From assembly GCF_905163445.1 (NCBI RefSeq), contig NC_053196.1, forward strand, positions 16,579,501-16,643,500: 64,000 bases of DNA, given 5' to 3'. The DNA comes from Pararge aegeria. Its lineage: Eukaryota; Arthropoda; Insecta; Lepidoptera; Nymphalidae. Numbering within the stretch: position 1 is the stretch's first letter; every line of letters begins with the position of its first letter. Made by a program: the position numbers and the translations under genes. The notes under the pieces were generated by a model. It saw nothing but the letters and a program-made list of their open reading frames with translations. It did no database searches and was not told the origin of the DNA. Of the stretch, positions 30,128-39,881 are shown piece after piece.

Positions 30128-30233
30128 CTAATTTCGGCATCGACGGTAGGAGAACCGTAGCTTAATTGGTGAAAGAGCTCAGGCCGCGATTGCCCGAGAG
30201 TCGCAGGTTCAAAACCTGTCGGTTCCGAAAATT
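30128..30233 (+). mobile_element. SINE-4 copy, folds like a tRNA
   Basis: GAACCG and CGGTTC can form the acceptor stem, GCTTAATTGGTGAAAGAGC the D arm and GCAGG-TTCAAAA-CCTGT the T arm. The anticodon loop (CGCGATT) lacks the universal T before the anticodon and one stem pair is broken, so it is a tRNA-derived SINE, not a tRNA gene. Confidence 0.75.
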
Positions 30234-32930
30234 TGAAACAAACAAAACATTTTGAATTTATAAAATTGATATTTCCTCCAAGTGTAGGTATAAACACTAA
30301 TAAAAATTATAAAAATATACTAAAACGTAAACGTAACTTTAAATAATTTCTTCTGTCGAGTTGTGTATCTTAGTTTTTTATATCAAGCCACAGCGTATAT
30401 TTCTCAAACCTCTTGTACGGATGTCTTCATTCCTACGCTGTTTGTACGAATCGTCTCAGTTTTGTGTACAACTTGTGAACTTTGAATTACTTGGGGGAAA
30501 GTAATTTTCTGAATGTTTAATACATACAGAATATTAAAACAATGTGATCCGCACGCGTTTCTTACAGGTACAGGTGCTATTCAGTGTCAATGCAGATAAG
30601 CTGACCTATATAATGAAATAAACATATATATCTATAATTTCTTTTAGATACATGTTATCGATGTAAAATTTCTTGTGGTTCTATAATGGTTTACTCTGGT
30701 TCTTCTGCAATTTACTAACTTTTAGGTTTCCCTTATTAAAATGAGAAGATCGAATCCTTAAGGCGCGTGCCATAATTCATAAGTTTCAGACATTTTGTAA
30801 ACAACATACTTCTTGTACCATCGTCTCCAAAGGGTTCATAAATAAATCTAAAATATGCTACATCATTATATAGCTACAACTCAAGGCCTCCAATAAACGT
30901 GGAAACCACCGGAATAGTTATACAGAGTTTAATCACGCTCTGACATTTAAAAATGTGCTCTCAGTTAAATTATGACAAAGCTGTCACTGTAGAATGAAGA
31001 CTCAACTGAATTTTTAAAAATCAATCAGGCATACACTATAAAAGTATGTATGTTTGTAGGTACTCTTATTGCTTCCGAGAAGGTGGTGACAAGACAATTC
31101 AACATTTACCTACCTTTTTTTCAAGTTGGTCAAATAATTATATTTAATAATAAGGATTTATATTTTTAATTATATTTAATATTTAGGAAAATATAAAATC
31201 ATATTTCCTTTCAATCTACGGAACCCCGGGTACGTGAGTCTTAAACACACGATTTTATTTGACCCATAGTGAGCGACAATGTTTCCATCCCGGTAGTCAT
31301 CGCTGGCAACACGTACTGCTTAAAGATTTTGATCCTCAGACCATTTTAATAGACCTGATTCAAAGGAGGTCAATTGAATTATAAAAATTAGATCATCAAA
31401 ATGTTCAAAGAAAATTATGGAAAAATTTACAAGAACATCCAAATTTCTTGAATCTGAATTTGTAAAGCTGAAATCACCAAGCAAGTTTATAAGTAAAGTA
31501 AGTAAGTACTAAATCTTCGCTGTGATTAGAGTCAACTTCTCAAAGGGAAGCCGGTAGGCCGGTGAATGATTTCTTCATATAAATGTAAATGTTCCGCCGT
31601 GAGCGAGTTTCCGTTACACCTCTATTTATCTATTTACACGGACGTAAGACTGACGACGAAATTTTGGGCTTATTTCAATTGTTTTCAATTCGGCAATTTT
31701 AATTATTGTTTCAACCTTATTATGATCACGTGACAGGCTGTTATTTGTCTGCAATTCATTGACGCCATTTTGCCGCTGTAAGTTGTGAAGCAGTTATACG
31801 AGGGTTCAAGGCACTCATGCTTGGTATGTTAAATGTGGCGGTGTATGTCATTAGTAAAAGAACAGCCAGAGAACGGATGTGCGGAACGGATATGAAAAAT
31901 TAAAAGTTTGCGCTAAATTAAAACTTGTTAATCTTAAAGTGAACTTGTAACTAAATTTCTCAAGTTTGCAAATCTAGCATATCTTTCAGACCTGAGCAAC
32001 TTTTGAATATTTTATTGCAATGCGACCCAACAAAAGTAGCATCCGGGACTTGTACTTAAAGATTAAAGCACCGACCTGTGTTAAAACTACGCAAACCGGT
32101 TCGTATGTTATTAAATGGATGTAGGTACATGAACCCCGTTAGTTGACCCCCCGTAGCTTTAGTTTTATGTTAACAAATGTAGTAATCAACATTAATTCAT
32201 CAAGGCCTTATAGAAATTACTTGAATTTAAATTATTTGACTTGATACTTAACCGCATTATGGCACTGCTATTTTCATTAGTTTAAAATGCACGAATTAGT
32301 TAACGACTGTATACAGTGGAAACAAGCTCTGTGAGGGTGGAAATTACCCCGGTTAGAATCACAATAGCGTTTGATTTCGTGGCGGCTGTTCGAATTTTTA
32401 TACCAAAGTCGATTGGGCATTTGTAATGTATTTGTCGTCTCGTTTCCACGCACGAATAAGGCATATTGTTGTCTCACTTCAAGGGCTTTTTTGAATGAGA
32501 TGTCAAAGGTTATGTTATGTTATGATAGAGGTGGGCCTTAGGCGGGCTTTGTGCGGCTTAAGGTACGGGTTATCGTTATATTGAAGACCGGGATTTATTC
32601 TATTTTCTCAGAATACAAGGTAATAGGTTAGAATATACAGGTTTAAATAAAAATACTACACTGCTCTCGGTATTCAGTTGTTTACATTACTTTTTGTTAA
32701 CTCGATAGTTTGTGAAATAATAAATATTTAATATTTTTAAGTATAGGCGATGGTTTTCCTGGAAACAGAGCAACACTTCGAAAGTCCTATATGAAGTGTC
32801 GCCTTATATCCATCAACCTAAGGTGGAGCTGCGAATTATCATGTACCTTAAATTTCAACTAAACCACACTCTTCAGTCCTGAACACACAGAAAACTTCCC
32901 CGCACGAGCTCTGCAACACAAGCTAAATTT
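30234..32930. other. Long unassigned stretch
   Basis: About 2.7 kb with no supported exon. An SRE-5-like scrap (CGTAGCTTTAGTTTTATG, ACATTAATTCATCAAGG) lies near 32152-32205. GATCACGTGACAGG near 31724 contains a CACGTG E-box; single short sites of this sort prove nothing. GTTATGTTATGTTATG sits near 32510. Confidence 0.4.
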
Positions 32931-33016
32931 GACGGCCGATTGGCGCAGTGGGCAGCGACCCTGCTTTCTTTTTGTTTATCAATATATTATAAGTACTTAT
33001 GTATATTATTCATTAT
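32931..33016 (+). mobile_element. SINE-1 with internal deletion
   Basis: GACGGCCGATTGGCGCAGTG and GGCAGCGACCCTGCTTTCT pass straight to TTGTTTATCAATATATTATA, so the B box and about 75 bp are lost. It then stops at TATTATTCAT. Confidence 0.85.
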
Positions 33017-33166
33017 AAATAAATAAATATACTACGACCATACACACATCACCATCTAGCCCCAAAGTAAGCGTGGCTTGTGTTATGGGTACTAAGATGA
33101 CTGATGAATATTTTTATGAATAATATACTTAAACACATTCATGTTCATCACACAAACATTACACAA
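33017..33166 (-). mobile_element. SINE-1, head missing
   Basis: AAATAAATAAATATACTACG to CATTCATGTTCATCACACAA reversed. It joins the plus-strand copy to its left tail against broken body, and LINE-A has inserted just to its right. Confidence 0.88.
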
Positions 33167-33177
33167 ACGCACTTAAG

Positions 33178-33854
33178 TTTTACTGTCAATAATTTACTTT
33201 TAAATGCAAAAAAAACTAAGTGTGTGGAATTTATTTTACCAAATGTAAAGAAAGTTAATAAAAATATAATAATAAATGGAGAACCACTAAAAATGGAAGA
33301 TTCCACAGTTTTTCTGGGCATGACCTTGGATTATAAGCTTCAGTGGGGTACCCATATAGATACACTAGCAGGTAAACTAAGCTCGGCTGCCTACGCCGTC
33401 AGGAAAATTAGACAGATTACTGACGTAGAAACAGCAAGACTTGTTTACTTCGCGTACTTTCATAGTGTGATGTCTTACGGGATCTTATTATGGGGCAAAG
33501 CTGCTGATATTGAAACTATATTCATATTGCAGAAAAGAGCTGTACGGTCAATATATAAACTTAAATCACGTGAATCCCTCCGTGAAAAATTTAAAGAAAT
33601 TGGTATACTTACGGTAGCCTCACAATACATTTATAACAATATAGTATTTGTAAGACAAAATATTAGTCTTTATAAACAAAAAGTGGATATAAACAGTCGA
33701 CTTACAAGAAATGGTCATAAATTAGTGTAAATGTAAGTTTAAAGAATGTGTTAAAACACATTTATTACAGCGAGGTTATTATACAATTGATGAGTTTCTT
33801 AATGACAAGGTTGCTTGGAAGCATCCGGCTCCGCTTTCATCTCTCACAAGTTAG
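33178..33854 (+). pseudogene. LINE-A ORF2 C-terminal part with internal deletion
   Basis: Frame open from the region after the catalytic FADD through FLGMTLDYKLQWGTHID, RKIRQITDVETARLVYFAYF, RSIYKLKSRESLREKFKEIG to NGHKLV, then a premature stop at 33728-33730. There TAAATGT replaces the segment encoding TSAYRLRKVQ through DLPIH, after which the sense resumes as KFKECVKTHLLQRGYY to SSLTS and stop. Three amino-acid differences from the longer copy were noted (S/P, C/Y, H/N). Confidence 0.9.
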
Positions 33855-34065
33855 AAAAATGAATGTTAAAATGTAAAATGTAAATTTTTGATGTTGGAAA
33901 AGAGCAACTGCTGAGTTTCTTGCCGGCTTCTTCTCGGTAGAATCTGCCTTCCGAACCGGTGGTAGAGTCACTACACACGGACAGACTTGACGTTTCAAAA
34001 GTGCTTGTATTAGGCCTACTTGAAATAAATGAATTTTGAATTTTGAATTTTGAATTTTTTAAGTT
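33178..34065 (+). mobile_element. LINE-A, short 5'-truncated copy with target duplication
   Basis: It starts inside ORF2 (FTVNNLLLNAKKTK) and runs to the TTTTGAA tail. ACTTAAG stands on both sides (33171-33177 and 34066-34072), a likely target-site duplication. Sequence is nearly identical to the copy at 8858-11588, so both are young. About 115 bp are missing within the C-terminal coding part. Confidence 0.93.
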
Positions 34066-34519
34066 ACTTAAGGGATGATGTGGCTGGCATATAGGTGTTG
34101 CTTAAAAGTCCAAAATAAATAAAGATTTAAAAAAAAATTAACTACTTGGTATATTCTTGAATCCTTAAGTAAGAATATACGTCCCTACTAGCCAGACCTA
34201 ACAAGCTTACTTATGCGCGTACTTTATCCCGCTCCCGGCCAACAAAACGCGAAGAAAGCTCATATATTGCACCAGTCTTTCACGCCTGTAACTCACGATG
34301 AACTGGTTAAATACCTTCACTGTGTTATTTTATCCAAGATTAAGTTCAAAAAGTAACATTATTATGAGAACTAATAACCGAATACGAATATTACTGGGTT
34401 TAACCTCTACCTAACCAGATATTTGGCCGATTTTTTTTTTTACCTCGTAAACAGGTTCTAACCAGTAAACTGTAACACCATCCGCTCACACTGCCCTTTC
34501 ACAATGTTTCCAAACATCA
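34066..34519. other. Unassigned stretch
   Basis: A run of T near 34431 and AT-rich DNA; no gene seen. Confidence 0.4.
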
Positions 34520-34906
34520 TCTTTATATATAAAATGCAAAGTTGACTGACTGACTGATCTATCAACTCTAACACACACACACAGATATTTATTATATTGT
34601 AGGAATGAGATAAGAAAGCATATTTGAAATTTCGGGTATAAAAGTTTGTATAAAATCCTTAATTTATTTTTTCCATTTTTAAAGTTAATTCCAAAAAACT
34701 TTGATATTTGGTTTTCAATTAAAAATAAAGAAATACGTGTTTCACGTATTTTTAAATTACAACTCTAAAGGCATCAAACAGGGGATTAAAATTTATATGA
34801 AAGTTTATAATTTTGTAAAGTAATTTACGTTCATATTTTTATTAAAAATTTACCAAATCAAAAATTAAGCTTAACGTGAGCGAAGTTTCAGGCAAAAGCT
34901 AGTCAA
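34520..34906 (+). repeat. Repeat F-like copy, diverged
   Basis: TTTATATATAAAATGCAAAG with GACTGACTGACTGATC at the start and GTGAGCGAAGTTTCAGGCAA plus AAGCTAGTCAAC at the end mimic the two-ended layout of repeat F. The interior differs, so it may be a separate related family. Confidence 0.5.
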
Positions 34907-35089
34907 CAATATGTTTTCTCACATACCTACATTACAAATACGATGACTGTTGTTTCGTTTTATTTTAATTTAGTATTTAAGCACCTTATATATCATTTAA
35001 GAGGAATGTGCGTACCCTTACAAGTCGACAAAGCTTAAGGGTGCAGAACCTATAAATATGTTATATTTTTAGGTGCTTATTCATCATAT

Positions 35090-35411
35090 AAACCAATAAC
35101 CGGTCCACTGCAGGGCACGGGTCTCCTCCCATGAAAAGGGTTTGGGTACATGAAAGGGGTTAGGTCCCATGAAAAGGGTACGCCGTAGTCCACCACGCTG
35201 GCCAGTGCGGATCGATGGACTCCACACGCCTTTGAGAACATTATATAGAACTCTCGGGCTACTCTTCCTCACGATGTTTCCCTTCGCCGTTGAAGCAAGT
35301 TATATTTTAATTGTTTAAAACGCACATAACTAAAAGTTAGAGGTAGGGATTCGAACTCGGCTCACCGAAAATGAATCTGAAGTCCTAACCATTGAGCTTT
35401 CACCGCTACTA
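35090..35411 (-). mobile_element. SINE-2, complete
   Basis: Reversed SINE-2 from ACCGGTCCACTGCAGGGCAC to the tRNA-like head with B box (minus strand CGAGTTCGAATCCCTACC) and an A box ending near CACCGCTACTAG. CATGAAAAGGGT has been duplicated locally (three related units at 35129-35180), lengthening the 3' part. Confidence 0.88.
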
Positions 35412-35599
35412 GGTGCTTATTATTACAAAAATATTAAAGTTTTGATAATATTGAATTAAAGTTGAACCGAATATATTCTTTAACAAAACCGAATAATTTG
35501 GCCGAATACAAATTGTGGAAAAGCTGAATACAACGAATACCAAACGAATATTATTGTAGAACTCTTTAATTATTATAGAACGTTGTTTATAATCTACGA

Positions 35600-35631
35600 G
35601 CCAGCCAGCGTGCCCCGTAGTGGGCCGGTAA
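35600..35631 (+). mobile_element. SINE-2 3' tip
   Basis: GCCAGCGTGCCCCGTAGTGG and GCCGGTAATAA are the end of SINE-2, joined directly to the SRE-5 copy that follows. Confidence 0.5.
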
Positions 35632-35931
35632 TAAAAGTCCTATTATAGTATAAAGTAAAGTATAAAGGGCTATGTAATCGATAAAAAAGCAGGTTGCTCT
35701 TCTAATAATTTTAAATGACATTGTAAGATGGTGAGAACAAAAAAAACACCCGGCTAAGTTTGTTGTGGGCTTCTTCTTAGACCAGGACGCGTTTGGAACC
35801 CTCGTAGCTTTAGTTTTAAGTTTACGAATGTGGTTATCGCCATCATCTCACTACCGTGTAATTCTTATGTACGCACAAAAGTGCCACCTGTGGGCCTACT
35901 TGAATAAATATATTTTTGACTTTGACTTTGA
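35632..35931 (+). mobile_element. SRE-5 retroposon, near full length
   Basis: From AAAGTCCTATTATAGTATAA to TTTGACTTTGACTTTG with the whole diagnostic interior. A small duplication (AGTATAAAGTAAAGTATAAAG) and the loss of about 25 bp after AAAAAAGC mark the 5' part. Confidence 0.92.
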
Positions 35932-36041
35932 ATGGGTTGATATAATATTGTTCATAAAGCACTCTGTAAAGACTGCTGGAGGCATCGGTGTTTCATTATT
36001 CATAATAAAAGGATCTTAGCTTTTGGTTATTATTTTTTAAC

Positions 36042-36238
36042 GAACTCTCTGGCGCAGTGGTAAGTGCTGTGGCTGTATAAGTGCATGCCCAGGGTTCGAG
36101 AGGCACTTTATAATTTCTGAATTTTCTCTGATCTGGTTAGGTCGTGGCTAGATACACCCCCACGTAAATACGTACTGGTGGCCATTCGATTTGGTGTTTC
36201 GGTACGAAATCGCGTCATAACTATCAGGGGTATGGTTG
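36042..36238 (+). mobile_element. SINE-3 with tRNA-like head
   Basis: GAACTCTCTGGCGCAGTGGT (A box) and CCAGGGTTCGAGAGGC (damaged B box) precede TTATAATTTCTGAATTTTCT, CGTGGCTAGATACACC and GTTTCGGTACGAAATCGCGT. Confidence 0.82.
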
Positions 36239-36251
36239 TAATTTTAATTTC

Positions 36252-36374
36252 ACAGCCGGTTGGCGCAGTGGGCAGCTGCCCTGCTTTCTGAGTCCAACGC
36301 CGTGGGTTCGATTCCCACACACACACAGGTGGGTGGGGATATGGGTATTGTCGTAGTATATTTATTTATTATTA
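36252..36374 (+). mobile_element. SINE-1 with large internal deletion
   Basis: The head is intact with both boxes (GGTTGGCGCAGTGGGC, GGGTTCGATTCCCAC), but after a CACACACA expansion the body is gone except the final GGTATTGTCGTAGTATATTT. Confidence 0.88.
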
Positions 36375-36956
36375 TAACGCGTTAGCCCAGTTACTGCCAG
36401 GTGAGATTTTCACCTAGATCGTCAAAGGGCGTTGAGCCGAACGTTACGTAATATGTTGTATATAAAAATAAAAAAACAAATCTATTTCCACAGTTATAGA
36501 AGCTCGTGAAGTTCATATGATGTAAGTCTTTTAAAATGAATTGAATAATAGTTTAATCGTCGTTCCCCTTCAAAATACTCCCAGCTGCCGATACCGTAGC
36601 GTTGTATACAACAAGTAGGTACGTATAAATAAAAGCTACACAAAATACCGTTTTCGTGTACCCAACTCTGTATTGGATGCAAAACAGTTTTTCTTTAAAT
36701 CCGATTAAGCAAATAAAAATAAATGGTCGCATTGGATGCAGTTCTCCCTTTAATGCAGTGGGGGAACATCCTGTACACACACACGCACACACACATACTA
36801 ACCTCCCTCGTGTGCGCCGGCCGTGTAATAATGAAAAATGTAGTGAGGATACCGATAATTGAAAATTGTGTAGTAGAAACAATGTAATTAGTAAACGTTG
36901 CGATTTAATAAGTCTTTACTTAATTCCTTTCACAACATTTTTAATACGTATGTTTT
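36375..36956. other. Unassigned stretch
   Basis: Contains a CA-rich run at 36774-36797 (ACACACACACGCACACACAC). Overlapping frames of 60-110 codons on both strands look like chance. Confidence 0.4.
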
Positions 36957-37143
36957 CGCTACCTGGCGCAGCGGTGGGCATTCTAGTTTTAAGTTGGAGG
37001 TCTCGGGTTCTTCTAAATTTTCTCTAGTCTGGTTTTGTGGGTTCGGCTGGCGTTTACTATAAATGCCATACTCCCTAGCAGATCTACAGTTAGGTAGGCA
37101 GATGATGAAACAGTCTAAGATTGTAGCCGGCTAACCCGCTGCA
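36957..37143 (+). mobile_element. SINE-3 with tRNA-like head
   Basis: CGCTACCTGGCGCAGCGGTG, GTCTCGGGTTCTTCTAAATT, TTTTCTCTAGTCTGGTTTTG and AGTCTAAGATTGTAGCCGGC give the SINE-3 order, with the GCGTTCCGG part deleted. Confidence 0.75.
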
Positions 37144-37151
37144 ATATTATA

Positions 37152-37370
37152 CAGGATAGAAGCAGGCGTTACTTTGCGGAATTCCATGATATATTATGAA
37201 AACGAAGGTTAATTTGCGGCACGAAAAGTAGGAGAATCTGGATTGTGTAGTTTATAATTTCTTAAATTTTTATACTCTACACCAAATAGATCCTCGGCAA
37301 TGTACATTCTACGCACTTTTTTCCTCTGACACCGGAGCATCCTCAGGTGATGTTTACTTCGCAATGGGTT
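37152..37370 (-). repeat. DR-6 copy
   Basis: GGATAGAAGCAGGCGTTACT, ATGATATATTATGAAAACG, GGAGAATCTGGATTG, ACTCTACACCAAATAGATC and CCGGAGCATCCTCAGG follow DR-6 in reverse. The hairpin reads CCTCTGACACCGGAGC and is imperfect. Confidence 0.78.
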
Positions 37371-37380
37371 AACTTACGCA

Positions 37381-37468
37381 CATAACTTCGAAAATTAGTG
37401 GTAATAGATGGAACTCGGTCCCCCCGAAAGCTAGACCAAAGCTCTAACTACTATTATATCACTGCTTT
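37381..37468 (-). mobile_element. SINE-2 head fragment
   Basis: AACTCGGTCCCCCCGAAAGC and CTCTAACTACTATTATATCA match the tRNA-like head in reverse; the B box is decayed. Confidence 0.5.
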
Positions 37469-38061
37469 TGAGATTTTGGTATTACATTCCTGTAAATATA
37501 GATGTGGAAATCTCCTCACCCAGGGAAAGAACCTAGAGCCTCTCGCGCGAGAGCTCGTCAAAACAAAAGAGAGGCGTCGTGACTTATGAGCTAAGTGCAG
37601 CGGAGTTTTGAGAAGTCAAAGACCATCCTAAGTCGGTACTGGCTTCGCGCCAGAAAACTTCCGTTTATACCCGCTTTGAATCTTTAAACACTCCACTACA
37701 ATGCTCTTGGGGGATTGAGCTTGCGGGGAATATATTATTGTTCGCCGTCCAAATGTATTTAACTAGAGGTTCTAATAAAACTTGCAGGCATGTGTGGCTG
37801 CCCGGCACGCTTTGGTTCTTTGATTCTACCAACTCCGAAGGCTCAACTATCTGAAGTGGATTTTGGCTTCGGATACCAACATTTCGAATTATTGACGACC
37901 TTCCTGGCACAGTAGTGCACGTCAGTGTTATCAGGGGAAAGTGTCGAAACGGTTTCAACTCAAAATAAATGAATCTCTGAATTGCGAACCTTTTAATAAA
38001 AGTCAGTAGAAAGGAAATTGATATTCCATACGCGTCCCGTATTCCTAAAATGTCATTATTA
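37469..38061. other. Unassigned stretch with a 97-codon minus frame
   Basis: GC content is above the local mean and a minus-strand frame runs 37665-37958, but no domain, splice pair or start context supports it. CTCTCGCGCGAGAG near 37538 is a 14-bp perfect palindrome. Confidence 0.35.
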
Positions 38062-38240
38062 ATGAAGAAGGGTGCAACAGATTGCAGCCCACGCTCGCAC
38101 GCCTCCCCGGCCAGAGATAATCGCGGCCTGATTGAAATTACTAGGTCTTACTATCGCTCTGGTGATTGCTGCGTAATTATAGGGTCTTAGCCCTACGACT
38201 GTTAGAAAGTACAATATTATAACCGTCACGTGACCGGCAA
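38062..38240 (+). repeat. Unclassified duplicated sequence, copy A
   Basis: GAAGAAGGGTGCAACAGATT, GCAGCCC, AGAGATAATCGCGGCCTGAT, TGAAATTACTA and AAGTACAATATTATAACCGT recur in order about 1 kb downstream (39070-39215). Confidence 0.55.
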
Positions 38241-38388
38241 GGTGATTACGTATCTAACAACAGGCTTGCGACAGGCGTAAATCTTGCTATCGTTTGCTGT
38301 CAAACGTCAGTTATGAGTACAAAAAAAATACAGAAGTGACGTTTGATAGCAAAGATTGCAAGATTCTGTCACGAGATACGTTATCACC
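38241..38388. mobile_element. Foldback element with terminal repeats
   Basis: GGTGATTACGTATCT at the left end is matched by AGATACGTTATCACC at the right (one mismatch), and inward ATCTTGC, TTTGCT and TCAAACGTCA pair with TGACGTTTGATAGCAAAG and GCAAGAT. The centre is the A-rich GTACAAAAAAAATAC. An extra 12 nt in the left arm breaks perfect symmetry. No target duplication was seen. Confidence 0.72.
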
Positions 38389-38463
38389 CAGAGGATTCGA
38401 ATTAGAAGGTTGCAAAGTAACGAATCTTAAAATGCTACGTGGCAGCTCTGTGCACCTTTACAT

Positions 38464-38592
38464 GTTAGCCCTCAACTGCAATCTCGCCTGCTGGCAGGTT
38501 AGACCTGTTATGGTAATTATATTAAAGTACCGGAACGTCAAATCGCTTAGCAGCACGTCATTTTCAGTAGGGTGGTAACTAGCCACGGCTGA
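38464..38592 (-). mobile_element. SINE-3 body
   Basis: GTTAGCCCTCAACTGCAATC, ACCGGAACGTCAAATCGCTT, AGCACGTCATTTTCAGTAGG and GTGGTAACTAGCCACGGC in reversed order; head missing. Confidence 0.8.
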
Positions 38593-38939
38593 ACACGTGT
38601 TAGGATTTTTAGTTGCCTTGTGAAATAAAACATTTTTATCAATAAGAAAACCTTACTACATGTCATTTTTCTGATGAGAAAAGTGTACATTAAATTCTAC
38701 ACCAATTTTTATTATTAGGGTTAAGAATATAATAAATCTCTTTTATCCTAATAATAAGATCAAAAAACCATAAAGATACCGTCTTCCGTCTATCATTCCG
38801 TCCACATTCCGTCCAAAATAAGGCACGTAATTGTGTTAGCTTGGTTTGTATTTTGTCCAGTTATTTTGATTTGCAAATACACTAAACCGACTTTGAAATG
38901 AAATGGCACAAATAACTATAATCTCTGAATTCTGAGCAA
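38593..38939. other. Unassigned stretch
   Basis: AT-rich, with CGTCTTCCGTCTATC and CCGTCCACATTCCGTCC near 38780-38815 as a small degenerate repeat. Confidence 0.4.
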
Positions 38940-38998
38940 AAATATAATACAACCGAATTGAGAACCTTCCTTTTTCAAAGTCGGTTAAAAACCAGTCA
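38940..38998 (-). repeat. Repeat J terminal fragment
   Basis: CCGAATTGAGAACCTTCCTT and TTTCAAAGTCGGTT are the reverse of the repeat J start seen at 42186 and 50012. Confidence 0.5.
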
Positions 38999-39069
38999 CC
39001 TACATTGTCTATTGTTTGGTAACAATAATGTTGCCATTATTGTACGGGGATTGCTATGAAGAAGGTTAG

Positions 39070-39215
39070 TGAAGAGGGTGCAGAAGATTGCAGTCGCATG
39101 CGCCACAGAGCATACATAATCTCTGCTTGATTAAAATTACTACCAAGGAGGAAAGTTCAATATTATTCTTTTAACGTTCTCGGTCATGAATCACATGTGA
39201 CTAAGAAATCGTGAT
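39070..39215 (+). repeat. Unclassified duplicated sequence, copy B
   Basis: GAAGAGGGTGCAGAAGATTG, CAGTCG, CATAATCTCTGCTTGATTAA, AATTACTA and AGTTCAATATTATT parallel copy A at 38062, with about 9 bp fewer between the blocks and further gaps later. Confidence 0.55.
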
Positions 39216-39285
39216 TGTGGTGTTAATTTCTTTTAAGCATCTTATATTAAAGTTTTATACGTCATCATATTAAACAGGGTATATA

Positions 39286-39577
39286 TATTCCCCTCGCTAT
39301 GTAATGGAGATAAAGAAATATTATTTTACTATTGTTGCGTTTTGTTTCAGAACTATAATCCTAAAATTTTAAATAAAATTAAAATTTTAAAGACGTCAAG
39401 GTTTATCAAATAAACTGTCATTTTAAAATAATACTGTTTCAAGTGATTGAAGCGGTGATAGCCCAGTGGTACGTCCTCGACTTCACTTTCGGGGGGCCGA
39501 GTTCGAATCCCAGCTCGCACCTCTAACTTTATTCATTTATGTGCGTTTTAAACAATTAAAATAGCACTTGCTTCAAC
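39286..39577 (+). repeat. 292-bp tandem duplication, copy 1
   Basis: Starts TATTCCCCTCGCTATG and ends CACTTGCTTCAAC. It consists of about 163 bp of local sequence plus the first 129 bp of a SINE-2. Only one T distinguishes it from copy 2. Confidence 0.97.
39449..39577 (+). mobile_element. SINE-2 5' part in duplication copy 1
   Basis: AGCGGTGATAGCCCAGTGGT (A box) and CCGAGTTCGAATCCCAGC (B box) are perfect. It breaks off at GCTTCAAC, exactly where the duplication ends. Confidence 0.92.
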
Positions 39578-39590
39578 TACAATACAACAA

Positions 39591-39881
39591 TATTCCCCTC
39601 GCTATGTAATGGAGATAAAGAAATATTATTTTACTATTGTTGCGTTTTGTTTCAGAACTATAATCCTAAAATTTTAAATAAAATTAAAATTTTAAAGACG
39701 TCAAGGTTTATCAAATAAACTGTCATTTTAAAATAATACTGTTTCAAGTGATTGAAGCGGTGATAGCCCAGTGGTACGTCCTCGACTTCACTTCGGGGGG
39801 CCGAGTTCGAATCCCAGCTCGCACCTCTAACTTTATTCATTTATGTGCGTTTTAAACAATTAAAATAGCACTTGCTTCAAC
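39591..39881 (+). repeat. 292-bp tandem duplication, copy 2
   Basis: Identical to copy 1 apart from CTTCACTTCGG in place of CTTCACTTTCGG. The two are separated by 13 bp (TACAATACAACAA). Confidence 0.97.

Noticed and set aside
30128..30233. Possible tRNA gene
   Set aside because: The anticodon loop lacks the universal T33 and a stem pair is broken; a related copy with the same non-tRNA flanks is at 27112, so it is a SINE.
30555..30575. TTTCTTACAGGTACAGG as a ratchet site
   Set aside because: The donor part (GTACAG) is a poor match and the pyrimidine tract is short.
31720..31740. CACGTG E-box as a regulatory site
   Set aside because: A single 6-bp site in 64 kb is expected by chance and has no supporting context.
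36553..36882. 109-codon minus-strand frame with hydrophobic segments
   Set aside because: It crosses a CA microsatellite, which produces the cysteine/valine-rich run; not a credible protein.
37665..37958. 97-codon minus-strand frame
   Set aside because: No domain, no splice pair and no upstream promoter; length is within chance for a stretch of this composition.
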